DNA of 64,000 nucleotides from Hyposmocoma kahamanoa. Its lineage: Eukaryota > Arthropoda > Insecta > Lepidoptera > Cosmopterigidae. The stretch is taken from the NCBI RefSeq assembly GCF_003589595.1, contig NW_020653713.1, positions 5,098,330-5,162,329 of the forward strand. Reading direction: 5' to 3'. The notes under the pieces were generated by a model that searched no databases, had not been told where the DNA came from, and saw nothing but the letters and a program-made list of their open reading frames with translations. The position numbers and the translations under genes are program-made. Below, piece after piece: positions 21,046 to 31,819 of the stretch; the first letter of the stretch is position 1; each line of letters begins with the position of its first letter.

Positions 21046-21690
21046 CTTATTTAAAAAGAGCAACCATTACAATTTTTTACGCAGTCTTTTCAGGGGAATC
21101 TGCCTTATAAATGAGAAATAGAGTTGAAAGGGTGAATAGGGGGAAACCCTAACAAGCCGTGACCAGGTTCACGGGAGTAAAACAGAAAACTAGAAAAGAG
21201 AAGAAAAAGTAACAAAGAAGGCTGTAACAATAAAAGGTACATTATTACAAAACACTTCCTAACTTAATGGATATTTAGATATTTAGTAGAAACTTACCCC
21301 AAAAGGGTCGAAATATACTGAATTTCAGATACGTATTCATATGTACATGATAAAGGTTGTAGTGGTTATAAACTAATTAAGATTGGCACATGATTTAGAT
21401 TAGTAATAATTATAAACTTAGTAAAGGCATCAAAATTAGACGCGATTGAATGTAAACAGCTCCGTCCGCTGTCGCGATCGAGCAGGGAGTGACAGTGGAC
21501 CGAAACAAAATCAGAATTCGAGGCAAAAGAGCTATGGAACAATTCAAAATTGAAATACGAGTGGCCAGGAACCGAAGAAAGGCGATAAAAAGGTGGAATG
21601 ACGATGTAAGGAGGTCACACAGAGTTAATCAGTGTAACAAGTAATTTGCTTCCTTATGAAATAAAGCTTGTTTGAGTCTGATACTCGTCT
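21046..21690 (+). mobile_element. LINE 3' UTR (family U) split by a family F insertion
   Basis: The left part has CTTTTCAGGGGAATCTGCCT and GAATAGAGTT-like text. The right part (about 21641-21690) has AAGTAATTTGCTTCCTTATG and AAATAAAGCTTGTTTGA. Both are colinear with the uninterrupted copies at 37765 and 52038. Short duplicated bases around the insert (agagttgaa and agagttaa) may be the target duplication. Confidence 0.55.
21134..21640 (-). repeat. Interspersed repeat family F, copy 2
   Basis: Reverse orientation relative to 9060-9595. Shared marks include CGATCGAGCAGGGAGTGACA, TATGGAACAATTCAAAATTG and ACCCTAACAAGCCGTGA. It lies inside a LINE 3' UTR. Confidence 0.6.
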
Positions 21691-22285
21691 CCTTATGGCG
21701 TGTAAAAGTTACTATATTTAAATATCAAATAACAATATTACACGTAACTCTTTACACGAATACGACGGTATAATCAGTATGAGATAAAAAAGAGCGCAAA
21801 AAAGCCGGATTGCACCACGTTTGTTTAGCATACTCACTAAAATCTTAATCAGAGCTGAGTCTAGCTCATAACTCGACTAGACTGCACGCTAGTCGCTGGC
21901 TGCCGTCCAAACGCGCCGTTGCTTAATAAGGTGAGATCGCTGAGCATATTTACTAAGGCATACGCGCAGCGAATGGTGCTGAGGATGCAGGTACTAAAGT
22001 CCTTAATTTAAAAAATATATGTTTAGAATAAGCTTAGTTATCCAAAAGGGGAATATAGGTAGCTTCTTTAGCATGATATATTAGTTTGCAGCTCTAGATA
22101 AAAATTTAACCTCTAACTTTACCCATTAGAAAATTATTATCAGGTCTACCACTTAATTGAGTCGGTTTGTGAGGTAGCTGCGTGGTGCAGGAGGAGTGAC
22201 TGTTTATATAACAGTTGAAAAGGTTGTGAACCACCAGTGTCGCGAGCAAAGAAACAGACGACTCGGTCCACATAAATTTATTTAT
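21691..22285. other. No recognised gene
   Basis: Includes a GC-richer patch at 21840-21980 (ctagctcataactcgactag and following) with no motif I can name. Confidence 0.3.
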
Positions 22286-22289
22286 AATA

Positions 22290-22665
22290 AGGCAGAAAAA
22301 TAAAGCAAAAGGCAAGGGTACAATATCAGAAACACTCCCTACTTAAATGGTACAAAACATGTGTGAAACTGTTAAGTACTTACCCCAAAATGGCCACATT
22401 TTCTACAAATATTAGTTAGGTTACTTGATTTTAGTGATAATAGATAGGTTACACGATTTTAATTGAAAACTGGTAAAACAGATCAGAATTTCTGGTGAAG
22501 ACGAGTAGAGACGAGGTAGAGAGTGACGATGGAAAGAACAAAAGTAGACAAAGAAGAAAAAGGAATTTAAAAACGATTCAAAGTAGATGGCCAAGAACCA
22601 GAGAAAAGGGTGATAAAAACGAGAGATGACGATGGAAGAGGTCGCATTGTCACACAGTTATGTCG
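22290..22665 (-). repeat. Interspersed repeat family F, diverged copy 3
   Basis: Weak colinearity with copy 2: AGTACTTACCCCAAAATGGC, tagagagtgacgatgga, atggccaagaaccag and gaggtcgcattgtcacac. Confidence 0.45.
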
Positions 22666-22776
22666 CGCTGCGTACAGGATAATTTAGGATATTCAATAGG
22701 AAGTTGATTGATTAAAACTATGTTTTAATCAATCAAAATTAATACAGTGAATAGCGACATCTCTCGCCAGGACTGG

Positions 22777-23104
22777 TAGCTGTAAAGGTACTAACTGGGT
22801 GATAAATCTGTCAAAGATTTCTCATAGATGGCGCTACGACTAAAAAGTCGTTGAAAAACCAAGTACAAAGACACGAACCAAGCACATAGAGAAATTCGTG
22901 AGGTCCGTTGGTTCATCCGTGGCTTAGTTGGTATAGCGTTTGGCAGGGTGTGCAAGAAGACGTCGGTTCGAATCCGACCGGATCGAAGGAAATTTTTCTG
23001 AGTGTTTTTTCTGAGTGTTCGATCTTTGTATTAATAATTATAACAAACTAGTGGAGTTATTTCACAAAAAATAATTGAATATCAATTCAATAAAAATTTA
23101 ATTA
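22777..23104 (+). mobile_element. SINE family C, full-length copy
   Basis: The most complete copy in the window. Leader GATGGCGCTACGACTAAAA; tRNA-like core with box A CGTGGCTTAGTTGGTATAGC and box B CGGTTCGAATCC; then CTGAGTGTTCGATCTTTGTA and a tail to AATATCAATTCAATAAAAAT. TTTTTTCTGAGTGT is locally doubled near 22990-23015. Confidence 0.85.
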
Positions 23105-23175
23105 AAACTATGTCCTCTACGCTTTTTTAGAGGATACCTGTGCCCAGTAGTGGAATGTATAAAGAGTTGATGATG
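23105..23175 (+). mobile_element. SINE family K-like 3' fragment
   Basis: GAGGATACCTGTGCCCAGTA followed by a GATGATGATG-type tail is the usual end of K-like SINEs. Confidence 0.4.
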
Positions 23176-23179
23176 ATGT

Positions 23180-24045
23180 TAATGACGAACAAAAGCTACT
23201 GCACAATGAATGATGCTACACAATCTATTGTAGAGAGACAACCACTTGATGGCGTACGTAGTAAATTGATAGCCTGTCCTCTAATCACGTATTCTGTTGA
23301 AGCTAAGTGCCCTTGAGTCGTGAACTGAGTGTGTGGACATCCCTTAACGGTATTTGCAAAGCTGTACCACAAGCCTTCATTCTCCCTTAGAGTGGAATTC
23401 AAGGCTATCAATTTCTAGAGTACCTAATGTAATTTAATAACGTACAAAAGGATGAAATAATGAAAGAAATAATATTTTTTAAACATGATCAGAGTCGAGA
23501 TTGTTTAAAAAAAACACAAAGTATTAAACTACTTATGAACCATGCAATCATGCAATTCTAGGCCTTAATGCCAAAAGAGTAAGTAGGAAAATCCATTTCT
23601 GCTATACTAAATTCGTAAATCTCTCCGTCACACAACCAACTGCCCACTAGAAGAACCGTGTCCGTAATTGCGAGAATAAAAAAACAAGTGTCGATGACAT
23701 TATTATTTTACTCTTTCTTTTACGCATCTCCTGTAATAAGGAAACGTTAGTAAAACGCATGTCACGTGACAGTACGAATAGCGCGCACTTGGTATAAGAT
23801 GGCGGCAACGCCAACCAGAATATTGTAACATTAATTATTGTACTAAATACAAAGTTATAATCATATGTGCCAGATAACCATACCAATTGCCTGGTCTCAA
23901 ACGTACTCGCGATGGTCATATGAATGAGATCGAATACCATTCTTAAATGTAACATATGAGCTGCACCTGGAATAAATTTCATCTCGATGTCTCAATTATT
24001 CTGTGTTTTATTGAATAAACAATGTTGTTGTGTTTTTGTTGGAAA
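23180..24045. other. No recognised gene
   Basis: A 111-codon minus-strand open frame at 23647-23982 is hydrophobic in places but has no known motif and no neighbouring exon signals. It was not accepted as a gene. Confidence 0.3.
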
Positions 24046-24049
24046 ACCG

Positions 24050-24685
24050 ATATTTATACTACGGGATTCTCATGTGGTGTAAAGCGGCAAACATTCATAC
24101 CATATTTGTATTGCAAAAACGAGCGATTCGTTCTGTGTACCGTTTAGGTTCTCGGGTTTTTATCAGAGAAAAGTTTAAGGAGACTGGTATTATGACTGTG
24201 GCATCATAGCACTTTTTCTCAAATATTTTATATACCCGTAAAAATATACTTTATTTCAATAAGAAAGAAGATATTATCCATATATTAGCCTTAGACCTAA
24301 GTCCAAACTCATGGTACCACGATTTCTTTTAACCAAGGTAAACGACTGTTGTAAGGGGAACTGAATAGATTTTTATTATTTATTATCATTTTCTAAGTTT
24401 AATAACTACATTAAAATATTTTGTTTGAAAAGTCATATTACAAAACTGAAGGCTACGTGTTAGAAAGATGTATGGAAAGACGACATGGCTCTAGATTATA
24501 CACAAATTTGATTCAAAGTGTATTCCATAGCATTTAAGTTTATTTGAAACGAGCAATCCCTAGAGTTTCTTGCTGGTTCTTCTCAGGGAAGTCAGCGTAG
24601 AGAACGAGCAGTAGCTTAATGTGACGTTTGAAGTGTACATTTATTTTACCTATGGAATAAATTATTCATTGACTTTAATTTGGAC
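24050..24685 (+). mobile_element. LINE family G 3' half, 5'-truncated copy
   Basis: Reads YTTGFSCG-like text, then in frame HTIFVLQKRAIRSVYRLGSR followed by VFIREKFKETGIMTVAS and a stop. It continues into the same 3' UTR (GAGTTTCTTGCTGGTTCTTC, TCAGGGAAGTCAGCG) as the minus-strand copy at 10124. Confidence 0.7.
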
Positions 24686-24689
24686 GTAG

Positions 24690-25125
24690 TAAGTAATATA
24701 AAAAGACATTTAAATTACCAATAGCAGCAAGTATTCAAGTTTCGCTACCATCTCGTGCAACGATCCTACATAAACCTTACCATACATATTTACCATGCAT
24801 TAACCGCAAGCTGTGCTGCATAGTTGGGCATAATTTCGAGACTTTACGACCTCTAGTTAACTGGCTCTGCGATTTTTAAACACCGGCAATTTTAATCATG
24901 ACCAGTGGTAAAATAATTATAGTGCACAATAATTACAAGGCAAAAACATTATGCAGGAAAAATGATTATGATTTTGAAAGTGAATTAGAATATTAAACGC
25001 TGTAGGTCTTTAGGGCGTCAAGTACATGCGTGTGTGTAAGTTATAATTAGGCAGTTATTTCTAATTCATAATTATACAAACGTTTAAAATAAACGGTCTA
25101 TGTGTAGAAAAGTGGTTACCATTAA
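24690..25125. other. No recognised gene or repeat
   Basis: AT-rich, without motifs. Confidence 0.3.
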
Positions 25126-25128
25126 TAT

Positions 25129-25346
25129 TTTTTTTTATAATATCATTTGACGGGACGAACAGTTGCTTTCAGAGTTTTAAATTACAAAGATCTGAGGAGC
25201 AGTCACTGCGCCTGTCACCCTGAAACATAAGTTGACAAGTCCCAAGTGCCTGTAATTTCACCAGCACCCTTACCCTTCAAAACTGAAACGCAGTAATGCT
25301 CACATTACTGACTGGCGGCAAAAATAGCTGAGGTGATTATTGCTAC
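25129..25346 (-). mobile_element. SINE-like family A, copy with internal deletion
   Basis: Starts at a T run, then GACGGGACGAACA jumps directly to GTTGC...AGAGTTTTAAATTACAAAG (about 40 bp lost). It ends near TGGCGGCAAAAATAG. Confidence 0.75.
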
Positions 25347-25539
25347 TGATATAATAGTGCAATATGAATTTTATTGAGAACTAGGACTAGGACAGAGTTC
25401 TTACGTGGGAGGTGAAAGACTTTCCCCAATGTGGTTAAAATAGGAATTGTGCAAATTTAGAGTTTACGTGAAATTACACAAAAAATGCTCTATTAGTTAA
25501 CATCTCTCAAGTTTTACTGGTTAAATGTATATTATTGCA

Positions 25540-26115
25540 GAGGCAGGGAAGTAAGGGATTGCTGGACGAGCATGATTTACAAGGACGAACGACAACGCGT
25601 CACGCAATCCCCGTTCCCGCCGAAGCATGTATATATAGTATTTTACTTAAACGACGTGAGGAAATAATAAAAAACTAATGCGAGAACAACATTAATTAAT
25701 GTTAAAAGTAATATTTGACGTGTTAGGACAATTTCTAAAAGAAAATGTTATTGTTTCTCCAGGAACATCAATAGTAGTCTGCTGATCTTTTGATTATGTG
25801 TTTAAATGTGTATATATTAGTGTATTTTCGTAATCGCTCTTCGTAAATACAAAAAACAAAAGCATACCAAGTCACTAGATTTAAATGTTACCGCCATTTT
25901 CTTTTTTTAAAGTAAGCGGTACATGTAGGTATTTTTAATTCTCGCAACTATGAACACTGGGCAGTTGGCTGTATGACTTTTTCTTTTGCCTGTTTACTAG
26001 ATTTCAAAGTTTAGAGAAGTGGACTGTAATGGATTTTCATATTAAGAAGTCGCACGGTCCATAAATGACAAACTTTCCGTGTTCGTTATTTGAAAATAAT
26101 GCCAACATTTTCGAG
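25540..26115 (+). repeat. Interspersed repeat family P, copy 1 (with a foreign segment)
   Basis: Matches the reverse complement of 49755-50165: GCAGAGGCAGGGAAGTAAGG, GAGGAAATAATAAAA, CAGTTGGCTGTATGA, AAGAAGTCGCACGGT and CATTTTCGAGC in the same order. About 260 bp at 25679-25947, bounded by TGCGAGAA and TTCTCGCA, are absent from the other copy. They may be a separate small TIR insertion. Confidence 0.65.
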
Positions 26116-26154
26116 CAGAAACTTCTTGAACTATGAATACCAAAACAATGGAAC

Positions 26155-26280
26155 TACCACAGGGACACTACCTAGAACACCCCGAATGGTACCAATTAAT
26201 AATTCTATTCCCCAAATTGGTCTTACTGGGAATCGAATCCAGGACTGCAGCTGTTGGGTCTCGGAGGTGTCAAATTGTTT
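26155..26280 (-). mobile_element. SINE-like family L, copy 1
   Basis: On the minus strand ATTCGATTCCCAGTAAGACC then AATTTGG matches 55130-55160 (ATTCGATTCCCGGTAGGACC), followed by a colinear ggttctag/gtgttctag and gggtagt/ggtagtgtcc region. GATTCGATTCC resembles a tRNA box B. Confidence 0.5.
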
Positions 26281-26329
26281 TAAAATTAAACGACGACGTG
26301 ATGTAATCTTAACGACGGAGGAAATTTAA

Positions 26330-26855
26330 TAACTTTTGTATAATTCATCATTGACTATGGACAGTAACATCGTTTACCGTTAAATTAAATATTAGAACAT
26401 GATAGTACGGGGTGCCCTGTTTCGCTATAAGAATATTAAAAAACCAACTTCCTGGCTTTTTAGTGCGATTCCCAAGTGTTCTCAGCGTAGTTGCAGTCTA
26501 CTGTTTTTATTTTATATATTTTTAATTTCATACATTGAATATTTTAGATTGAATCAATATACGCATAACGGCAAGAAATGTGAGGAAGAGAGGAGATCCG
26601 CAATGCAATACAAAATGTACGTACGTAGAGGAGACCCTACAATCAATGCCAATTATCTGGTCTCAAACTACTTATAGACTGTCTTTTTAGAAGACGGAGT
26701 AAAGTAACATTTGCAGGGTTGCCAGTTTTCGTAAACTTTCAAATAGTCATGTAGTTGTAGTCGACAGTTTTATCGATATATTGTGAGAGTATGTACAATT
26801 TTGCCATAAATGTCTGAATTGTGAATGATACGACGTTCTAATGATTACTAATTGC
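26330..26855. other. No recognised gene
   Basis: A 92-codon plus-strand open frame at 26399-26677 has no family motif. Confidence 0.3.
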
Positions 26856-26863
26856 GTTATTGT

Positions 26864-27091
26864 CATTGACTTACAATTATATGGACGTCGGGTCCGCGCT
26901 AAAAAGTGTCCGCACTTGTAAGGCGCTAAAATCGTATACAGAGCGCCAAACTCCGCTTTAGTCTTCATTTGTTCTACTGACAGCGCGATACTGCGATGAC
27001 ATTACAATTTAAATTTCGAATAGGTTGACTTGGGACATTTTTTTCGTGGTTTTTGTATTAAACCCGTCGTCCATTTATTTGTAAGTCAATG
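26864..27091 (+). mobile_element. MITE, CATTGACTTAC family, copy 4
   Basis: 228 bp with a perfect 8-bp duplication, GTTATTGT, at 26856-26863 and 27092-27099. It differs from copy 2 by only a few bases (for example GCGCCAAACTCCG for GCGCGACACTCCG). Confidence 0.9.
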
Positions 27092-27099
27092 GTTATTGT

Positions 27100-27495
27100 A
27101 GACTTTTTTCTTACTTTCACATTTGTTCTATTAGTATCGAAATCAATTGTTAGTACATTTTAATAACATGTATATTTATTTAATATGTTATTTAATATTT
27201 AATATGTACATTAAATTCAAATGAAAAACTTTGAAATACGTATCCTATTCTTAATTTTATACACATACAGTTGAATGAATACAGGGCCGATGATGATTCA
27301 TATGCTATTTCTATATATATTATAATATATTCATCGGCTATTTATTTCATAAGCGTATCCAACGTTCAATCGATAGTCGATATAATATTTATCGACTGCA
27401 ATCACTAGCTGCTTGCAAGCGGGCAACACTTTTGAGCAATGAATTTCATTGATTAAATCTGTGGCACTATCCAGAATAACTAGAACAAAATAATT
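27100..27495. other. AT-rich sequence, no recognised gene
   Basis: Contains small palindromes around 27290-27390 (for example gatgatgattcat and tatattcatcggc) but no element borders. Confidence 0.3.
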
Positions 27496-27511
27496 TTTTT
27501 TTTATAACAAT

Positions 27512-27735
27512 ACATGTCCTTGTGTAAAAGAGTTCGTCCAACGAACAACTACAACCATATTTATTTCTGCGGTCAAGCAGTAATGTCCGCATTTTCTAGA
27601 ATAACAGGAGCTGGGGAAATCACAGGCACATGGGACTTGTCTGTATGTGTCAGGGTGACAGGCGCAGTGCATGTCACTTACCACCAGGTGCACGACTAAT
27701 TCGTCTCGTCACTAGATATCATAAAAAAAAGAAAT
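27512..27735 (+). mobile_element. SINE-like family A, internally deleted copy
   Basis: The 5' part and the 3' end (CACCAGGTGCACGACTAATT to ATATCATAAAAAAAAG) are joined across GGCGCAGTGCATGTCACTTA, losing the middle 70-80 bp. The A tail on this strand fixes the element's direction. Confidence 0.75.
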
Positions 27736-27748
27736 TAAGAACGTTCGT

Positions 27749-27797
27749 GTCCCAATGGTTCAAGCATCAAGGTCCATAGTGCTTAATCACTGGGACA
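27749..27797. repeat. Imperfect hairpin
   Basis: GTCCCAATGGTTCAAGCA and, reverse-complemented, GTCCCAGTGATTAAGCAC form a stem of about 17 bp with 3 mismatches and a 14-nt loop. Its role is unknown. Confidence 0.5.
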
Positions 27798-28244
27798 CCG
27801 AAGTCGTTGATGTATTGAGCTCATAATAAAAAAAAAAAAACCAGGAAAAAATGTCGGAATCCAAAATGTATTTTCGCATATTTTCTGAATGTTTCCGTTT
27901 CTTGACTTAAATTACCAGGCTCAAATAATGTCGGATCTTTTTGAATTTTCCGAAAACAATACAAGACGTTCTTACCTTTATAATGAATACAACCTACACC
28001 CAAAAAACATTGAAAATTTTGTCTTAAAAATTATTTTATAAAAGTTTATTTTTACGTTAAATAATGAAGGAATCGTTATTTACTTCTTACACGCTTCTAA
28101 TTATTCTAAAAAGAACTCGATCTCCTAAAAGAAAAACAAGGAAAATACTGTAACGGTTACCAAACGCGTTAGTGTAATTTTCACTTTCGGTTCATCTTGA
28201 TCCAATCAATGTAGTAATGATATAGTGTTCGATGATAGCTTATA

Positions 28245-28440
28245 GACATAGTATAATAAGTGCGGATATTATGGAGCATATACGCGTGAAAGCCAATGCT
28301 CCCTGAAGGTCGAGCAATCGCGATCCCGCCACAATGTGAATTTTTATTCATTAGTGATGAGAGTACCAACTAATTATCAGGCTGTCATTTACCTACGTTT
28401 CCGAGTCTGGCTACCGGATATAGACGTTGCGTTATAACAT
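28245..28440 (+). pseudogene. LINE ORF1 C-terminal fragment
   Basis: Reads SADIMEHIRVKANA, then with a shift VEQSRSRHNVNF and, near 28365, MRVPTNYQ. This corresponds to the ORF1 end seen on the minus strand at about 10795-10920 (SAGIMEYIRVKANAS, VSHRYVNF, VVRVP). Confidence 0.5.
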
Positions 28441-28754
28441 AATAATAAGTAATTAGTGTTTTATTAAATTGTTGTGAAGTGGTAAAAAGATTAAGGAAAG
28501 AGGAAGGACACCTGCGCGTCAATGAAGGTTCACAACCCTAGGAAAAAAGAAGTATAGTCTAGAAGAAGTATAGTCCCCAACCTGCATTGGGCATCCCCAG
28601 CGCAGCAGTTCCGTTCCCAGCAATGGGACGTGTAAATAGGTTGATGAATAAGATGTGTGATGTCGTCTTCTCGCTGTAAGCAGGGTATGCCCCCATGATT
28701 AGCAGCAGCATGTACATAGGTTGATATAGTAACAACCGACATCGTTGGCCCACC

Positions 28755-28905
28755 GTTTAGCACTCTGAGCCCCAGATTAAGAGACAACGGGTAAGATTTA
28801 TGGTAGGACCAGTTTCGGGAATGAACGTTACTATTATATAGAATAAATTGGGTCTAGTCTAGGTTTTTCCTTGGAGTTACTGAGGCTCTAGTACTTACAG
28901 AACAG
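28755..28905 (+). mobile_element. SINE-like family L, copy 2
   Basis: ATGGTAGGACCAGTTT, AAATTGGGTCTAGTCTAGGT and CTTGGAGTTACTGAGGCTCT are colinear with 55140-55215. Confidence 0.4.
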
Positions 28906-29975
28906 AATATTATTTAATACATATGTTTATATCTATGTGTGGGAATGTGATCGTAAGGGAGACGTTGAAAATAACTCTGTTATCACTGACTTAGTCGGGA
29001 AATAAATAATAAACGTTCGTGGATTGGCCTTCTTCGCCATCGATTCATTATTCCGAAATTGATAACAATTTAATAACAATTTATTATTCCGAAAGTACAA
29101 AATATGGATAAGGTTTGTTGCTTCACATTTAAGTTCACAGTGAGCGGCCGCGCTCGGATTCACTTTCCAAGCAACTCAAAGAAAAAGCTCCTTGTCAATA
29201 CGTGCTCGTTTATAAAGCGTTGACCATTCACTTCACTCCTTATTTTCATATAGCAACCCTGCCAAGGACCACCATGTTGTAGGACCACGTCAAATGACTG
29301 ATTAAACTGAACAGATTTAAAATTGACACCAGTGCCACCCAGCTCACCCAATTTGAGTTGTCAAACTTTCCAAACATTTGTAAACAAAAAACCATGATCG
29401 AGTAAATCATTTCTATAATAATAAGAAAACAACACGCAATAATTTTAGCTAAGATTTATCCTTTAATAAAATACGTCACGTAAATAATAAACGAATTCTG
29501 TTACGTTACGTTTGAAGTCATAACTAACTTCGACGTATATATTATTGTCATTTACGCGTTCCATTATTATTCATCCGATTGCGAAAGAGCTTTCGTCAGT
29601 TGTTGTGCCCACGCCCGCAAAAGTTTGTGAAGTAAGTATAAAACAATTTTAATATATCAAGTGCGCCAGGTGTTCCAACAAATGGCCGAAAAGGCGCTTC
29701 TTTTGCAGATGATTTGGGGAATTGCAACGCATGCCTAGAACAACTAGTATAAATATTATAACCAAAACCCCTCCTCTGTCACCGAACCTATGAGCGGTCA
29801 CTATAAATAACACGTGCAGCTCCAACCAGCAGGCCTTTTATCTATCGGCTTTGTGGTTATAAAACTGTAAGGTTTTGGTTAAGTTGTATATTAAGTGTGA
29901 GTACGCAATCTTTGTAATCAAATTAACTTAAGTGTAACAGCGCTATTTTGTTTTAGTATTAATTTTTATTATTCA
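28906..29975. other. No recognised gene; possible promoter-like patch
   Basis: A 63-codon minus-strand frame at 29160-29351 looks protein-like but matches no family I know. A TATAAATA lies at about 29801-29808, upstream of a short GC-richer stretch. Without a downstream gene I do not call a promoter. Confidence 0.25.
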
Positions 29976-30150
29976 ACTGCCTCCGTGGCCGAACAGTTAC
30001 CATGCCTACCACGCAGAGGTCCCAGGTTCGATTCCTGGGCCGAGAGAAATAATTGTATGGCCTGCATTTATTTCTCACGTGAGTTTGGGTGTAATTTGTG
30101 GTTGTCTATGTGTATGTCCATGGTTACTATTATTATTATATTATATTTTA
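29976..30150 (+). mobile_element. SINE family B, copy
   Basis: Head CTGCCTCCGTGGCCGAACAG, box B AGGTTCGATTCC, body to GTCCATGG, then a TTA-rich tail. The 3' third is missing and 5 bases are lost between the tRNA boxes. Confidence 0.8.
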
Positions 30151-31088
30151 GGTAAAAAGATAAAATTACCATATTTTGTTTTGGTTATTTTTCACTCTTA
30201 GTTTCCTTAAAATATAATAGTAAAAAAAGTTATTTTAATTTTGATTATTTCAATTTATTTTACTTGGAATTATTAGCAACGAGGATTGTCTTTTTTACAT
30301 GTCCGGAAGTCCAAAGTGAAGTGTTATGTCGGACTCCTACTAACTAAAACCTGCCGATGTTCCGTCTCCCCACCAGGAATTCCCTAGGTCAAGTCATAGG
30401 TAACCGATATAAAAACCAGTTATTTACAAAACAGAACAAAAACGTTTAATCCTAACCAACTAATTAAAACAGCCGCCACGAGAGAGCTGTCATACGACAA
30501 GCGGCAGATTTAAAATGCAATTACCGTCCGGAAACGACGCTAATTAAACGGAGATATTTGGTAATGTCCCCTCTGCACCCCTCGCACACCCCGACTACGT
30601 CATGAATGGCTTTTAAACATTTTATGTTTGAATCGTTGGCACGAAGTCAGTGAGGACTGAGTAGAGCTCGTAGTTACCGGAAAAAGTGTATATATACACA
30701 CCAATTTATAAATGTACGTACGTAAACTTAACGTATTGATCTGCATATTTTTGTTATAGATTGCTAATTAGTTCGAAATTACAAAAGTTGTATCAGATAA
30801 AAACGGATTTAAATATTACGCGGCGAATTTTGAATAGTTCATGATGTAAACTGGACAACCAGAAATACATTGCTCTAAGAGCATTTGCGCACTATGTCTG
30901 AGGTCTACTACGGTTCTCGAGAAATGACGGTCGGAAATGTCACACGGATCATTTTATTTCTAGGTGTACAAGCAATATTCGTATTTTTTCGGACTTGAAG
31001 CACAAGTGACATCCGAAAAGGGTCTGAGTTTTCTAGATTTGCATAGTCTCGGATTCAAAACGAATACAATTCGGTTGTAGATGTATGC
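30151..31088. other. No gene; GC-richer low-repeat block at about 30300-30630
   Basis: No repeat family is shared with the rest of the window. 30440-30560 holds TTTAATCC, two CTAATTAAA/GCTAATTAAA cores and palindromic GC-rich bits. It could be regulatory DNA of a neighbouring gene, but this is only a suggestion. Confidence 0.25.
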
Positions 31089-31091
31089 TAA

Positions 31092-31509
31092 GGGTGTAAC
31101 ACACTATTTTATCATCATCATATCACTGCGGAACATGGGCCTCCCCCAAAGATTCCTAGACTTGCCGGTCAGACGCGACGTGCATCCATCGATTACCCGC
31201 CGCCCTTACCAGGTCATCTATCCGTCTAATAGGGGGCAGTCTCACTGAACGCCTATATATAACAGTATACCAATCTATAGTCGATCAGTGGTAGAACAAG
31301 GTGTGTCAACGTCGGTCAACAGTTCCTACTATACGAAATCGATCTGCTCGATTGCTCGATTTGTCATTGCATGATAGAACGATCCGAATTGAACCGACGG
31401 TCAACCGATAGTCGAATGTTTGTTCCATCGAAATCAGACACTTTGTTCGATCGATATTCCTGAGTCAATGGCATCGATTCGACATTGACAAGTTGGTGTG
31501 ATAACACCC
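31092..31509. mobile_element. Harbinger-type MITE with a nested repeat
   Basis: The ends GGGTGTAACACAC and, reverse-complemented, GGGTGTTATCACAC are flanked by TAA at 31089-31091 and 31510-31512. Inside, 31105-31258 is a family J segment. The remaining interior is rich in TCGAT and GTCAAC motifs. Confidence 0.7.
31105..31258 (+). mobile_element. Family J segment (LINE 3'-end-like)
   Basis: ATGGGCCTCCCCCAAAGATT, GACGCGACGTGCATCCATCG and CACTGAACGCC are colinear with 35770-35885. I associate this text with the 3' end of RTE-type LINEs in Lepidoptera, from memory. Confidence 0.55.
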
Positions 31510-31819
31510 TAAAAATCGTCTCATGTCAGTCACGCCTGTTTATCGAGAGACGATGTCTACAATATATACAATAAATACTTTTAGACTTTTTTGTTTGTTT
31601 TTTTATTTAGGCACATAAACAGGTAGTATATTATTACATTCAACAAATGACGAATAGGTTTATTATTATGATAATATTCAGGTAAGGTACAATAAAAGCT
31701 TAAACAAAAACACTAGGAGGTAAAACTAGGATTTTAAAAATATATGAATAAAATTGGGTACCCGTGGCAAGATACTGGCACCGTTCCCTCTTGGGTTTCC
31801 CAGTGTTAATTTCTTAGAT

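Noticed and set aside
22920..22990. tRNA gene in the family C core
   Set aside because: Same reasoning: multi-copy, with the SINE leader and tail attached and no complete cloverleaf.
23647..23982. 111-codon minus-strand ORF
   Set aside because: No recognisable motif, no codon or splice context, and its length is expected by chance in 64 kb.
29780..29860. TATAAATA box as a promoter
   Set aside because: No downstream gene or initiator-supported transcript is visible; chance TATA words are common in this composition.
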